A DNA stretch of 64,000 nucleotides from Dehalococcoidia bacterium (GTDB taxonomy: Bacteria > Chloroflexota > Dehalococcoidia > SpSt-223). The stretch lies in NCBI GenBank assembly GCA_025054935.1, contig JANWZD010000003.1:186001-250000 (forward strand). Direction: 5' to 3'. The notes beneath the pieces were generated by a model. That model saw nothing but the letters and a program-made list of their open reading frames with translations, was not told where the DNA came from and ran no database searches. This document shows, piece by piece, positions 20,684 to 30,074 of the stretch (its first letter is position 1; the number at the start of each line of letters is the position of its first letter). The position numbers were made by a program, and so were the translations under genes.

Positions 20684-22531
20684 ATGCCGTACCGCGACTT
20701 GGAAGACTATGGGCTGATCGGCAATCTGGAGACCTGCGCGCTGGTGAGCCGGGACGGCAGCATCGACTGGCTGCCGCTGCCGTATCTGGAGTCGCCCTCC
20801 GTGTTCGCTGCCCTCCTCGATGACGCAAAGGGCGGCCGCTTCCAGATCTGCCCGGTCAACAAGTATGCCTCAGTGCAGAGCTACCTCGGCGAGACGAACA
20901 TCCTCCAGACCACTTTCGTCACCTCCTTCGGCACGCTCGTCATCACCGACTTCATGCCAGTCAACGATGGGACGGCGGGCGACGCGCTTTGGACGGTGCT
21001 GCGGCGGGTCGAATGCACGCGCGGGCGCATTCGTGCCGAGATCGTGTTCGACCCGCGCTTCGACTATGCGCGGGCAATGCCTGCCTTCGAACTCGTTCCG
21101 GGCGGCGCGCTAGCGACGGCCGGCAGTGAACAGCTCTTTCTCCAATCGCCGTTCTCCCTTGCAGGGTCCGCGCAAGGGCTTCGCGCCGAGTTTGAGCTCG
21201 ACGAGGGCGAACGCCGCTGGGTGCTCCTGCACTATCAGCAGCGTCGGCCCCGCACGGACGCGTGGTGCGAGGAAATGCTGGCCGCCGTTCACCGCTATTG
21301 GACGCGCTGGTCTCAGGGCTGCGAGGTGTGCAACGAGACGATCAATCCGATATGGAGGCAGGTGCTCAGCCGTTCGTGCCTTGTCCTCAAACTGTTGATC
21401 TGCCCAGAGACGGGTGCCATCGCCGCCGCGCCGACCACCTCGTTGCCGGAGGAGATCGGCGGCGAGCGGAATTGGGACTACCGTTTTGCGTGGATCCGCG
21501 ACTCGGCGTTCACCATCCAGGCGCTCTACCAAACCGGCCACGAAGAGGAGGCGATCGCCTTCCGCCGCTGGCTGAGAAACCGCGTTGTCCGCGCGCCGAA
21601 CCTCCCCGCCCTGCGCGTGCTCTATCCGCTCCACGACGGCGATATCCCACAGGAGCAAGAACTCGGTCATCTCGAGGGCTATCGCGGCTCCCGCCCAGTG
21701 CGGATTGGCAATGGCGCGGCCGACCAACTGCAGCTCGATATCTTCGGCGAGGCGCTCGAGGCGGTCTACGAAACGACCCGCTACGGCGAAGAGGTCCGCC
21801 CCGAACACTGGCCGTACTATGCCGCCATCGCCGACTATGTCTGCTCGGCGTGGCAGCAGCCCGACTCCGGGATCTGGGAGGTGCGCACTGAGCCGCGCCA
21901 CTTTGTCTATTCCAAACTGATGTGCTGGGTTGCGCTCGACCGCGCAATTCGGATTGCCCGCCGGCGCGGCTTCGAAGCGCCGCTCGCCCGCTGGCGCGCC
22001 AGCCGCATGGCGATCCGGCAGGCGATTGAAACGCACGGCTTCAATCCGCGTCGGAACAGCTTCGTGCAGGCATTCGGCGATGAGGACGCGCTCGACGCGG
22101 CAAACCTGCTCATTCCCCAGCACGGCTTCCTGCCTTATCACGACCCGCGGGTGCAGGGCACAATCGAGGCGACCAAACGGTTTCTGCTCTCAAAAGACGG
22201 CTTGGTCTACCGCTACAACGCGGACGATGGGGTAGCGGGGGGCGAGGGCGCCTTCGTTCTCTGCTCTTTCTGGCTCGTCAACGCCCTTGCCCTCTCTGGC
22301 CGCGTCGAGGAGGCAATGGCGCTGTTCAATCGGCTAATCCGCTATGTTAGCCCGCTCGGATTGCTCGCTGAACAAGTCGACCCGGAGACAGGAAAGCAGC
22401 TCGGTAATTTCCCGCAGGCATTCAGCCACATCGGCTTGATCAACAGTGTCATCTATCTCGAAGAGGCGCTCGGCAAGCGGCATAAGGGACCGATGCCGGT
22501 CGGGATGGATCATCCGCCTCGCGACGACTGA
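20684..22531 (+). CDS. Glycoside hydrolase family 15 protein (glucoamylase or trehalase)
   Basis: 615 aa. GH15 enzymes release glucose from alpha-glucans or trehalose with inversion. The N-terminal beta-domain begins YGLIGNLETCALVSRDGSID, a typical GH15 opening. The (alpha/alpha)6 barrel has NWDYRFAWIRDSAFT (about 263-277), the general acid in SGIWEVR (about 400) and the base in LLAEQVDPETG (about 563). No signal peptide is present, so it should act in the cytosol, perhaps on storage glycogen or trehalose. GGGAGGA precedes the ATG. The neighbouring pgi would take the product once phosphorylated. Confidence 0.9.
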   Translation: MPYRDLEDYGLIGNLETCALVSRDGSIDWLPLPYLESPSVFAALLDDAKGGRFQICPVNKYASVQSYLGETNILQTTFVTSFGTLVITDFMPVNDGTAGDALWTVLRRVECTRGRIRAEIVFDPRFDYARAMPAFELVPGGALATAGSEQLFLQSPFSLAGSAQGLRAEFELDEGERRWVLLHYQQRRPRTDAWCEEMLAAVHRYWTRWSQGCEVCNETINPIWRQVLSRSCLVLKLLICPETGAIAAAPTTSLPEEIGGERNWDYRFAWIRDSAFTIQALYQTGHEEEAIAFRRWLRNRVVRAPNLPALRVLYPLHDGDIPQEQELGHLEGYRGSRPVRIGNGAADQLQLDIFGEALEAVYETTRYGEEVRPEHWPYYAAIADYVCSAWQQPDSGIWEVRTEPRHFVYSKLMCWVALDRAIRIARRRGFEAPLARWRASRMAIRQAIETHGFNPRRNSFVQAFGDEDALDAANLLIPQHGFLPYHDPRVQGTIEATKRFLLSKDGLVYRYNADDGVAGGEGAFVLCSFWLVNALALSGRVEEAMALFNRLIRYVSPLGLLAEQVDPETGKQLGNFPQAFSHIGLINSVIYLEEALGKRHKGPMPVGMDHPPRDD

Positions 22532-22557
22532 GCGGCGCGTCCGCGTGAGAAGCGGCC

Positions 22558-23604
22558 TCAGCCGCGCTTGCGGCCGCTGGTCACCCATAGCCCGGCGCGC
22601 GTCGGCCGCTCCTCGATGTCGCAGAAGCCTGCGGCGCGGAGCAAGGCAGGGTAGTCGCGCAGACCGGCTTGCCGCCAGTAGGGCTCGCCGTTGTGCTCAG
22701 TCTGCCAGTCGGACGAGAAACGGCGGAACGGGTCGAGGTGACGATACGGCACGGTGTCGCCGATCTGGAAATAGCCGCCCGGCTTTGTGAGGCGGTAGCC
22801 CTCGGCGATCACATTGTACGCCGCCTCGTCGGGGATCTCGTGGAAGAGAATGCAGGAGGTGACGACATCGAACCAGTTGTCGGGGAAAGTCGTCTGTTCG
22901 GCGTTCTGCTGGCTCAAATGGAGTGCCAGCCCCAGGTGCTCGGCCAGCTTGTGGGCATACTTCAAGAGTGGCGCCGCGAGGTCGATGCCGTATACCTCGG
23001 CAGCGGGAAAGCGCTCCTTGATAGGGATGATGCTCTGGCCGATGCCGCATGCCATGTCGAGGATGCGCTCATAGGCGCCGTCCGGGATCATCTCGGCGAC
23101 TGACCGCTTCAGGGCCCAGCGGTCGTTGCGGCCGGCGTGATAGACCACTTGGCCGGTGGCGAGAACGAAGGGGATCAGCGGCTGGCGGTGCATCCCGCCC
23201 GGCTGGATGTGGTACTCCACTTCGAAGTAGGCCGGGATCTCGAGAGCAGGGTCGAGGGTGAGCGAGCCGAGCGGCTGCGGGACCGGCTCGTCCAGCCAAG
23301 CGAGCAGCTCTGCAGCGTGGCGGCTGGTGGCCTCGAACAAGCGGGTCCACATCATCTCTTGGGTCTGGCGAGCGATGAAGCGGTCGGCCTGCCAGCGGAA
23401 ATCGGGCGAAACGAGCGCGGCGACCTCCTCGACGGTGAGCGGGGACGCGCCGGCGTCGCGCCGACGCTCGGCCTCAGCGTCGACGCGCGCCGCAAGCGCT
23501 GCGCTCAGCGTCGCGGTCGTGTGTGCCTTGAGGGTCTTGATGAATTCCATGGTGGCGCGGTCAGGCTGGTCGAGCAGCACCTCGCCGGCGTCGAGCACGG
23601 CCAT
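22558..23604 (-). CDS. Class I SAM-dependent methyltransferase, paralogue 1
   Basis: 348 aa. The C-terminal half is a Rossmann methyltransferase: ILDMACGIGQSIIPIKERFP (motif I, about 180-200), EVYGIDLAAPLLKYA, FDVVTSCILFHEIPDEAAY and LTKPGGYFQIGD. The N-terminal 170 residues form an extra helical domain with FRWQADRFIARQTQEMMW and YHIQPGGMHRQPLIPF. The whole protein, including the N-terminal domain, is a close paralogue of the gene at 39420. The substrate is unknown. A GGAGG site precedes the ATG. It is divergent from the aldehyde dehydrogenase gene across 187 bases, with TACAAT at 23670-23675 as a possible -10 box. Confidence 0.82.
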   Translation of the reverse strand: MAVLDAGEVLLDQPDRATMEFIKTLKAHTTATLSAALAARVDAEAERRRDAGASPLTVEEVAALVSPDFRWQADRFIARQTQEMMWTRLFEATSRHAAELLAWLDEPVPQPLGSLTLDPALEIPAYFEVEYHIQPGGMHRQPLIPFVLATGQVVYHAGRNDRWALKRSVAEMIPDGAYERILDMACGIGQSIIPIKERFPAAEVYGIDLAAPLLKYAHKLAEHLGLALHLSQQNAEQTTFPDNWFDVVTSCILFHEIPDEAAYNVIAEGYRLTKPGGYFQIGDTVPYRHLDPFRRFSSDWQTEHNGEPYWRQAGLRDYPALLRAAGFCDIEERPTRAGLWVTSGRKRG

Positions 23605-23791
23605 CCCCTTCCTCCTCTCTCGCCTCCGACGGGGACGCCGAGGCGGACGGCTCAGGATGTCGATTGAACATTGTAGACCGAAGAGGCAGCGCCGGCGACC
23701 CGCACGATCTCCCTAGGAGCGCGCCGGCCGGTGAGCGCGCTGCAACGACGCAGCGGGAAGCGCGTTGCTATAGTCAGCGCAGGAGGAGGGG

Positions 23792-25171
23792 ATGCCGATC
23801 CACTCAATCAATCCAGCGACCGAAGAGCTTATCGAGACATTTCCCGAGGCAACAGCCGACGAGATCGATTCCATCCTCGAGGCGGCGCAGGCAGCCTATC
23901 GGGTGTGGTCGCGGACGCCGATCGAGGCGCGCGCCGAGCGGGTCGGCGCGCTCGCGGCCGTTCTCCGGGCGGACAAGGCCCGCTGGGCAGCGCTGATCAC
24001 CGAGGAGATGGGCAAACCGATCGTCGAGGCAGAGGCAGAAGTCGAAAAGTGCGCTTGGAATTGCGAGTACTTCGCAGCGAATGGCCCGCGCTTCTTGGCC
24101 GACGAGCCGGTGCCGACCGAGGCGCGCGAGAGTTATGTCGCATTCGACCCGCTCGGCGTCGTCTTGGCGATCATGCCGTGGAACTTTCCCTTCTGGCAGG
24201 TCTTCCGCTTCTTGGCGCCGACGCTGGTTGCCGGCAATACAGCTGTCCTCAAGCATGCTGCCAATGTCCCGCGCTGCGCGCTCGCCATCGAAGAGATCGT
24301 GCGTCGGGCGGGGCTGCCCGATGGGACGCTGCGGGCGCTGCTCGTTGGGAATGAGGCTGTCGACGCGATCATCGGCGACCCGCGCATTGCGGCGGTCACC
24401 CTTACCGGCTCGAGCGCTGCCGGAGAGAAGGTGGCTGCCGCTGCCGGACGGCGTCTCAAGAAGCAGGTGCTCGAACTTGGCGGCTCCGACCCGTTCATTG
24501 TCCTTGCTGATGCCGACCTCGATGCGGCAGCGCAGACCGCTGCCCGAGCGCGCAATCAGAATGCCGGGCAGAGCTGTATCGCTGCCAAGCGTTTCATCGT
24601 CGAGGAGCCCGTCGCCGACGCCTTCCTAGAGCGGTTCACCGCCGCGGTCCAAGCGCTCCGGGTCGGCGACCCCGCTGATCGCACGACCAATGTCGGGCCG
24701 CTTGCCCGCGCTGACCTGCGCGACACGCTCGCCCGCCAAGTCGAAGCAAGTCGCGCCCACGGGGCGCGGCTCGTTCTCGGCGGCGCGCCGCTTGCGCGGC
24801 GCGGCTTCTTCTATCAGCCCACCATTCTCGATAGGGTGCAGCCAGACATGCCGGCGTTTCGTGAGGAGACATTCGGTCCCGTCGCGGCGGTTATCCGGGC
24901 GCGGGAGAGCGAGGAGGCGATCGCGCTCGCCAACGCCAGCGAGTACGGCTTGGGAGCAGCGCTCTGGACGGCCGACCTTGACCGCGCCAAGGCGCTCGCC
25001 CGCCGGATTGAGGCAGGGCTCGTGTTCATCAACGGTCTCGTCGCCTCAGACCCTCGCCTGCCCTTCGGCGGCATCAAGCGTAGCGGCTACGGCCGCGAGC
25101 TCGGCGTCTTCGGCATCCGCGAGTTCACGAACATCAAGACGGTCTGGGTCGGGCCGAGTACGCCGCGCTGA
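23792..25171 (+). CDS. gabD: NAD(P)-dependent succinate-semialdehyde dehydrogenase-like
   Basis: 459 aa aldehyde dehydrogenase. It starts MPIHSINPATEELIETFPE, typical of the succinate-semialdehyde group, and has PWNFPFWQVFRFLAPTLVAG, the catalytic Glu in LELGGSDPFIVL and the catalytic Cys in NAGQSCIAAKRF. The C-terminus PFGGIKRSGYGRELGVFGI is also typical. It should oxidise succinate semialdehyde or a related short aldehyde to the acid, feeding the citric acid cycle near SucCD. AGGAGGAGG precedes the ATG and TATAGT is 18 bases before it. Related aldehyde dehydrogenases cannot be ruled out. It is divergent from methyltransferase 1. Confidence 0.85.
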   Translation: MPIHSINPATEELIETFPEATADEIDSILEAAQAAYRVWSRTPIEARAERVGALAAVLRADKARWAALITEEMGKPIVEAEAEVEKCAWNCEYFAANGPRFLADEPVPTEARESYVAFDPLGVVLAIMPWNFPFWQVFRFLAPTLVAGNTAVLKHAANVPRCALAIEEIVRRAGLPDGTLRALLVGNEAVDAIIGDPRIAAVTLTGSSAAGEKVAAAAGRRLKKQVLELGGSDPFIVLADADLDAAAQTAARARNQNAGQSCIAAKRFIVEEPVADAFLERFTAAVQALRVGDPADRTTNVGPLARADLRDTLARQVEASRAHGARLVLGGAPLARRGFFYQPTILDRVQPDMPAFREETFGPVAAVIRARESEEAIALANASEYGLGAALWTADLDRAKALARRIEAGLVFINGLVASDPRLPFGGIKRSGYGRELGVFGIREFTNIKTVWVGPSTPR

Positions 25172-25435
25172 TGGCAGACGGGGGCATGCTTGCGAGCGAG
25201 GAAGCGCTTTCCGCCGCTGTGCTCCCCTGCTGGGGACGGCGCCTAGGATGGCGCGCCCGCGCTTGTCCTCGCGAAGGAACGGCGGGCGCGGGCGTGCCGG
25301 CGGCATACCCCAGCTGCGCGAACGCCGGGAGCGCAGCGTGCCGATCCTGCTGCGGCGAACTGCGCACTCGGCGGCTTGCTGCCTTGCGGATCAGCGCTCT
25401 CGGCAGCGCCTGACCAGCTCCGCGAAGCGGCTGCG

Positions 25436-26236
25436 TTAGCGCGCAGCGATGAGCCGATCGATCGTGGGCTTGGCGGAGGAAACTGCAATTGCGAGGTTGA
25501 TCCCTTGAACGGCGCGTCCGGCGTCGGAGGTGATGCGGGAGGTGACGATGCCGACGACTTCGCCGCGCGAATTGACGAGCGGCCCGCCGCTATTGCCTGG
25601 GTTCACCGCTGCATCGGTCTGAATGTACTGCAGGTCGGTGCGCTGAGCATTGCGAATTCCTGAGACAAGGCCGCGGCTGACGCTTGGCTCGCCCGGCAGG
25701 TTGAGGGCATAGCCGATCGCGATGACGTCGTCCCCGGTTCGCAGCGTTGTGGAGTCGCCGAGGCGGACGGTGGGCAGGTTCTGCGCTTCGACGCGGACGA
25801 TGGCAAGGTCGCGGTCCTCATCGCGAGCGACGACCCGGCCTTGGAGGGTGCGGCCGCTGCTCAGGCGGACAGTGACGGTGGCGGCGCGGCCGACCACATG
25901 CGCGTTTGTCAGGATGTTGACGACGTTGTCGAGGATCATGCCGCTGCCGGTAGCGTTGTTGGCAGAAATCTGGACGACCGCGGGTTTGACGCGCTCTGCG
26001 ATTTGGGCGGCGGTGAGGGGAGGGCTGGAGGTGGCAGTTGGCGCAGGCGTGCGCGGGACGGCGGTCGGCGTTGCCGGCGGGGCGCTGACAGCGCGCGCGG
26101 TTGGCGAGGGGGTCGGGCCGGGGCTGACGAGCGGCGCGGCGCTGATGGCGACGATGAGCGCCCCCACGCCGATCGCCATCAGGAGCGTCGTGATCGCCCC
26201 CAGCGCGTAGCCCAAGCAGAAGACGCCGCCGCGCAT
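25436..26236 (-). CDS. Membrane-anchored trypsin-like serine protease (HtrA/DegP-type, no PDZ)
   Basis: 266 aa. One N-terminal transmembrane helix (about 8-33) is followed by a Pro/Thr/Ala-rich linker (to about 75) and a trypsin-like S1C domain. The catalytic triad is visible as His in LTNAHVVG, Asp in DEDRDLAIVRVE and Ser in NPGNSGGPLVNSRGEVVG. It stops soon after the catalytic domain, so the usual PDZ domain is missing. It should act outside the membrane in protein quality control. Its ATG overlaps the mfd stop in the sequence TGATG, implying translational coupling to mfd. Confidence 0.9.
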   Translation of the reverse strand: MRGGVFCLGYALGAITTLLMAIGVGALIVAISAAPLVSPGPTPSPTARAVSAPPATPTAVPRTPAPTATSSPPLTAAQIAERVKPAVVQISANNATGSGMILDNVVNILTNAHVVGRAATVTVRLSSGRTLQGRVVARDEDRDLAIVRVEAQNLPTVRLGDSTTLRTGDDVIAIGYALNLPGEPSVSRGLVSGIRNAQRTDLQYIQTDAAVNPGNSGGPLVNSRGEVVGIVTSRITSDAGRAVQGINLAIAVSSAKPTIDRLIAAR

Positions 26237-29200
26237 CAGGCTGTCACCGCCTCAACGGTCTTGCGCAAGGTTTCGGCCCACCCGTTTCGGCCCCGCGGAA
26301 TGTGAACTTGGCTGACCCCAATCCGGACAGACCGGCCGAGAAGCCGCTCGAGCTTTGCCCGGTCAAGCCGGCCCGCTACCTGAACCACGATAGCACCATC
26401 TCGCGTCGCGATTGTCTCAACCCCTCGCCCGGCGGCCAGCGTGCGTAGGGTGGCGATGAAGAGCAGATTGCGCGCCGGCTCGGGCAGCTCGCCGAAACGG
26501 TCGCGAATCTCGTCGGCAAGGTCCTCCACCTCGCCCGGTGTCCGCGCTTCGACCAATCGCTGATAGAGGAGCAAGCGGGTGGTCTGGTCTTCCACAAAGT
26601 CGGGCGGCAGGTACGCTGGGAGCCCGAGGTCGATCAGCGGAGCCGGCGCCGGCGGGGGCGTCGGTGACTCGACCGGCCTGCCCTCGAGCGAGGCTTTCAG
26701 CTCCGCAATCGCTTCTCCAAGCAGGCGGGTGTAGAGATCGAAGCCGACCGCATCGATATGACCACTCTGCTCGACGCCGAGCAGGTTGCCGGCGCCCCGG
26801 ATCTCGAGATCGCGCAGCGCAATCTGATAGCCTGCTCCCAGTTCGCTCGCTTCAAGGATCGCGCGCAATCGCCGCTCGGCCACTTCGCTCAGCCGCTGGT
26901 CGCGCGGGAAGAGGAGATACGCATACGCCCGGTTCGCGCCGCGTCCTACCCGGCCCCGCAGCTGATACAGCTGAGCGAGGCCGAAGCGATGAGCGTCGGT
27001 GATGATGATCGTGTTCGCGTTCGGGAGGTCGAGCCCCGATTCGATAATCGTCGTGCAGACCAGCACATCGTAGGCGCCGGCCGCAAAGTCGATCATCACG
27101 CGCTCGAGCTGCTCCTCCGGCATCTGGCCGTGCCCGACCGCAATCCGCGCCTCCGGCACTAGCCGCCGCAGCCGCTCCGCAGCCGCCTCGATGGTCGCGA
27201 CGCGGTTGTGGACGTAGAAGACTTGGCCGCCGCGATCCAGTTCGCGCAAGATCGCCTGGCGGACAAGCGTCTCGTTATACTCGGCCGCCGTCGTCTTGAT
27301 CGCAAGCCGCGCTTCGGGCGGCGTGTCGATCCGGCTGAGGTCGCGCACGCCGACAAGCGCTTGGTGCAAGGTGCGCGGGATCGGCGTTGCAGTCATCGTG
27401 AGGACGTGCACTTCCGCCCGCATCCGTTTCAGCTGCTCTTTGTGCACGACCCCAAAGCGCTGCTCTTCATCGACGACCACGAGGCCGAGGTTCTTGAACT
27501 GCACATCCTTCTGGATCAGCCGATGGGTGCCGATCACGATGTCGATGCTCCCCTGAGCAAGACCGGCGAGGATCCGCTGCTGCTCCTTCTCGGATTTGAG
27601 ACGGCTGAGCATCTCGATCGTAACAGGGAACGCGGCCAGCCGCTCCTGAAAGGTGTGCAGATGCTGCTGCGCTAGCACCGTGGTCGGCACGAGAACCGCA
27701 ACTTGCGCTCCTTCTTGCACGACTTTGAACGCAGCGCGAATGGCGACCTCCGTCTTCCCGTAGCCGACATCGCCGCAGATCAAGCGGTCCATCGGCCGGG
27801 GACGCTCGAGATCGCGCTTTGTCTCCTCGATCGCGATCAACTGGTCGGGCGTTTCGACATAGGGGAAGGAGTCTTCCAGCTCGCGCTGCCACGGTGTATC
27901 CGGGCCGAAGGCGCGCCCGGGGCTGACGGCGCGGAGCGCGTAGAGCCGCAGGAGGTCGCGCGCAACCTGCTCGACAGCTTTCTTCACCCGCGCCTTGCTG
28001 CGCGCCCACTCGCCGCTCGAAAGCCGCGTCAGCGACGGCGTTCGCTCGGCGCCGCCGATATAGCGGCTGACGCGATCGAGATGGTCTGTCGGCACCAGCA
28101 GCCGGTCACCCTCGGCGTACTCGAGGATGAGATATTCGCGTGCCGCTCCTCCCTCGATGCTGCGGGTGGTCAGACCGGCAAAGCGGCCTATCCCGTGCTC
28201 AACGTGCACCACATAGTCGCCCGGCTTCAGGTCGGCGAGGAAGTTGGCGGGCGGCGGCGCAGCGCGCGGGCGCTCGGGGGCGAGGCGGCGAACCTTAGCC
28301 AGCCCAAAAAGTTCTCGGTCGCTGTAGAGGACCAGCCCGCCCTCGAGCTGCCAGCCTTCCTCGATCGTCGCGCTGGTCAGGACGATCTCGCCGGGAGCAG
28401 GAGGCGAAGGAGAGTCGTCGACCCGCGGGGTGAGCCCGCGCTCCTCCAGCAACTCGCGCAGCCGCCCGGCCTGAAAGCTGGTGACGACGATCGGCCGGCC
28501 AGCCCGTCGGTCGTCGGCAAGCCGGCGGAACCACTCGTTCAGCCGACCGGCAAATGCTTCCACCGGACCGAGAGGCAACGACCGCGCGCGCGGGTCTTCC
28601 GCTCCCCACGCTGTCAGCTCGAGACGGCAGCGGTGCCGCTCAATTGCCGTCAGGAGCTCATCGACCGAGAGGTGCGGCAGCGGGAAGGAAGGCGGGATCT
28701 CCCGTCGGGCGATCAGCGCATCTCGCAGCGACATGGCTTGCTCCACCAGCCCTTCTGCCGCGAGGCGAACGTCGCGCGGGTCATCGACGACCAGCACCGC
28801 GCCCGGCGGCAGGTAGTCGAAGATGCTGGCGTGGGGAAGCAGTCCCGCGTAGAAGTCGATCCCGTCGAACGTCTCGCCGGCGCGCAGCCGGTCGAGGTCG
28901 GCGCGCAGCCGCCCTCGCGCCTCCTCGCTCAGGCCGCTCAGGTCGAGTTCCGGGATCGCCGTCGCCAGATGTTCTCGCGCCGGCCCGATGGTGACCTCGG
29001 TCACGAGCGCTGTCGACCGCTGGGAGACCGGGTCGAACGCGCGCAGGCTCTCAATTTCGTCGCCGAACAGCTCGACCCGCACCGGCGCCGCTTCGGTTGG
29101 CGAAAAGATGTCGAGAATGCCGCCTCGGCGGGCGAACGTGCCGGCAGCTGTGACGGCGGCGGCCGCTTCGTATCCTGCGTCGACAAGAAAGGCGAGAAGG

Positions 29201-29658
29201 GCCTCAAGGCGCACGCGGTCGCCGACGCGAAGAACGCGCCGACGTCCTTCGAGGTCGCGACGGCGGAGGGTAAAGGGAAGGATGGATTGCACCCCCGCCA
29301 CCACGACAGGATGCGGGCTGTGGAGGAGAGCATCCAACGCGCGCAGCCGCCGCTGCGCAGTGATCGGATCGGGCAGCGCGCGCTCGTAGGGCAGCCCTTC
29401 TGGTTCTGGGAACAGGAAGATACGCCTCTGGTCGGGCATCCAGAGCGTCAGCTGATCTGCCAGCGCCTTGGCGCGCTCGGTGCGTCCGGTCACGATCAGC
29501 AGCGGCCGCCCGCTGGACTCGGACAGCGCCGCAACAAGGGCCGGCGTTGCGGCCCGAAGGGCGCGCAGCACGACCGGCCGGCCCGCAGCCATTTCTGTCA
29601 GGAGGTCGGTAAAGGCGGGCTGGTGCCGGAGAAGGCCGAGCAAACCGGCGAGGTTCAC
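26236..29658 (-). CDS. mfd: Transcription-repair coupling factor Mfd
   Basis: 1140 aa, the usual size. Mfd pushes RNA polymerase off lesions and recruits UvrA. The N-terminal UvrB-like part includes LFPEPEGLPYERALPDP. The RNA-polymerase-interaction domain starts YVVHVEHGIGRFAGL. The RecG-like translocase has Walker A GDVGYGKTEVAIRAAFK, the DEEQ box VVDEEQRFGV, and SGLDLPNANTIIITDAHRFG. The C-terminal UvrA-masking domain follows. I use GTG at 29658 (VNLAGLLGLLRHQPAF), the family-like start. The frame is open to GTG 29700, but a TACACT -10-like box lies in that extra stretch. The next gene, a protease, is coupled through TGATG. Confidence 0.96.
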   Translation of the reverse strand: MNLAGLLGLLRHQPAFTDLLTEMAAGRPVVLRALRAATPALVAALSESSGRPLLIVTGRTERAKALADQLTLWMPDQRRIFLFPEPEGLPYERALPDPITAQRRLRALDALLHSPHPVVVAGVQSILPFTLRRRDLEGRRRVLRVGDRVRLEALLAFLVDAGYEAAAAVTAAGTFARRGGILDIFSPTEAAPVRVELFGDEIESLRAFDPVSQRSTALVTEVTIGPAREHLATAIPELDLSGLSEEARGRLRADLDRLRAGETFDGIDFYAGLLPHASIFDYLPPGAVLVVDDPRDVRLAAEGLVEQAMSLRDALIARREIPPSFPLPHLSVDELLTAIERHRCRLELTAWGAEDPRARSLPLGPVEAFAGRLNEWFRRLADDRRAGRPIVVTSFQAGRLRELLEERGLTPRVDDSPSPPAPGEIVLTSATIEEGWQLEGGLVLYSDRELFGLAKVRRLAPERPRAAPPPANFLADLKPGDYVVHVEHGIGRFAGLTTRSIEGGAAREYLILEYAEGDRLLVPTDHLDRVSRYIGGAERTPSLTRLSSGEWARSKARVKKAVEQVARDLLRLYALRAVSPGRAFGPDTPWQRELEDSFPYVETPDQLIAIEETKRDLERPRPMDRLICGDVGYGKTEVAIRAAFKVVQEGAQVAVLVPTTVLAQQHLHTFQERLAAFPVTIEMLSRLKSEKEQQRILAGLAQGSIDIVIGTHRLIQKDVQFKNLGLVVVDEEQRFGVVHKEQLKRMRAEVHVLTMTATPIPRTLHQALVGVRDLSRIDTPPEARLAIKTTAAEYNETLVRQAILRELDRGGQVFYVHNRVATIEAAAERLRRLVPEARIAVGHGQMPEEQLERVMIDFAAGAYDVLVCTTIIESGLDLPNANTIIITDAHRFGLAQLYQLRGRVGRGANRAYAYLLFPRDQRLSEVAERRLRAILEASELGAGYQIALRDLEIRGAGNLLGVEQSGHIDAVGFDLYTRLLGEAIAELKASLEGRPVESPTPPPAPAPLIDLGLPAYLPPDFVEDQTTRLLLYQRLVEARTPGEVEDLADEIRDRFGELPEPARNLLFIATLRTLAAGRGVETIATRDGAIVVQVAGRLDRAKLERLLGRSVRIGVSQVHIPRGRNGWAETLRKTVEAVTA

Positions 29659-29726
29659 GCTGGGAGGGCTCCGCGACTGCGTCTGCAACAAGTGTAGCAC
29701 GCGCCTCGTTCTGCTCCGGCTGCCGC

Positions 29727-29732
29727 TACAAT
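29727..29732 (+). promoter_or_regulatory. -10 box just before the DUF971 start (leaderless candidate)
   Basis: TACAAT (5 of 6) lies six bases before the ATG at 29739, and no ribosome site fits in between. Only about 80 bases separate this start from that of the divergent mfd gene. A leaderless transcript is the simplest reading. Confidence 0.4.
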
Positions 29733-29738
29733 GCTGGT

Positions 29739-30074
29739 ATGCACCAGCCGCGACCGCGCGTTATCCGCAACGATAAAGAAGGGCGGCGCCTTATCACGGA
29801 ATGGGCCGACGGCCGCCAAGGCGTAATTGAGTGGGAGCGGCTGCGCTGGGCCTGCCCCTGCGCGATCTGCGCCGGAGAGATGGGGGTCCCCGGCCGGCTG
29901 GCGAGGGTCACGACTCTCACCGACGACGAAAGGACACTCGAGCAGATCCGGGGGGTCGGCAATTACGCGATCGCCGCGCTCTGGAAAGATGGCCACGATA
30001 CAGGGATTTATCCGTTCACCCTGCTCTATGCGCTCGCCTTTCCTGAAGCGGCGGAGCGTCAGTCGTCGCTGTAG
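29739..30074 (+). CDS. DUF971 (GBBH-like N-terminal domain) protein
   Basis: 111 aa single-domain protein. The family pattern is clear: RRLITEWADGRQGVIEWERL, then the cysteine cluster LRWACPCAICAGEMG, and IRGVGNYAIAALWKDGHDTG followed by IYPFTLLYALAF. The fold is that of the N-terminal domain of gamma-butyrobetaine hydroxylase; stand-alone copies occur near iron-sulfur and cofactor genes, but the role is not established. The cysteines could bind zinc or iron. It is divergent from mfd and overlaps the convergent FxLYD-like gene by 16 bases. Confidence 0.88.
   Translation: MHQPRPRVIRNDKEGRRLITEWADGRQGVIEWERLRWACPCAICAGEMGVPGRLARVTTLTDDERTLEQIRGVGNYAIAALWKDGHDTGIYPFTLLYALAFPEAAERQSSL

Noticed and set aside
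27703-29697. 664-aa open frame opposite mfd
   Set aside because: Antisense shadow of a conserved gene with complete Mfd motifs.
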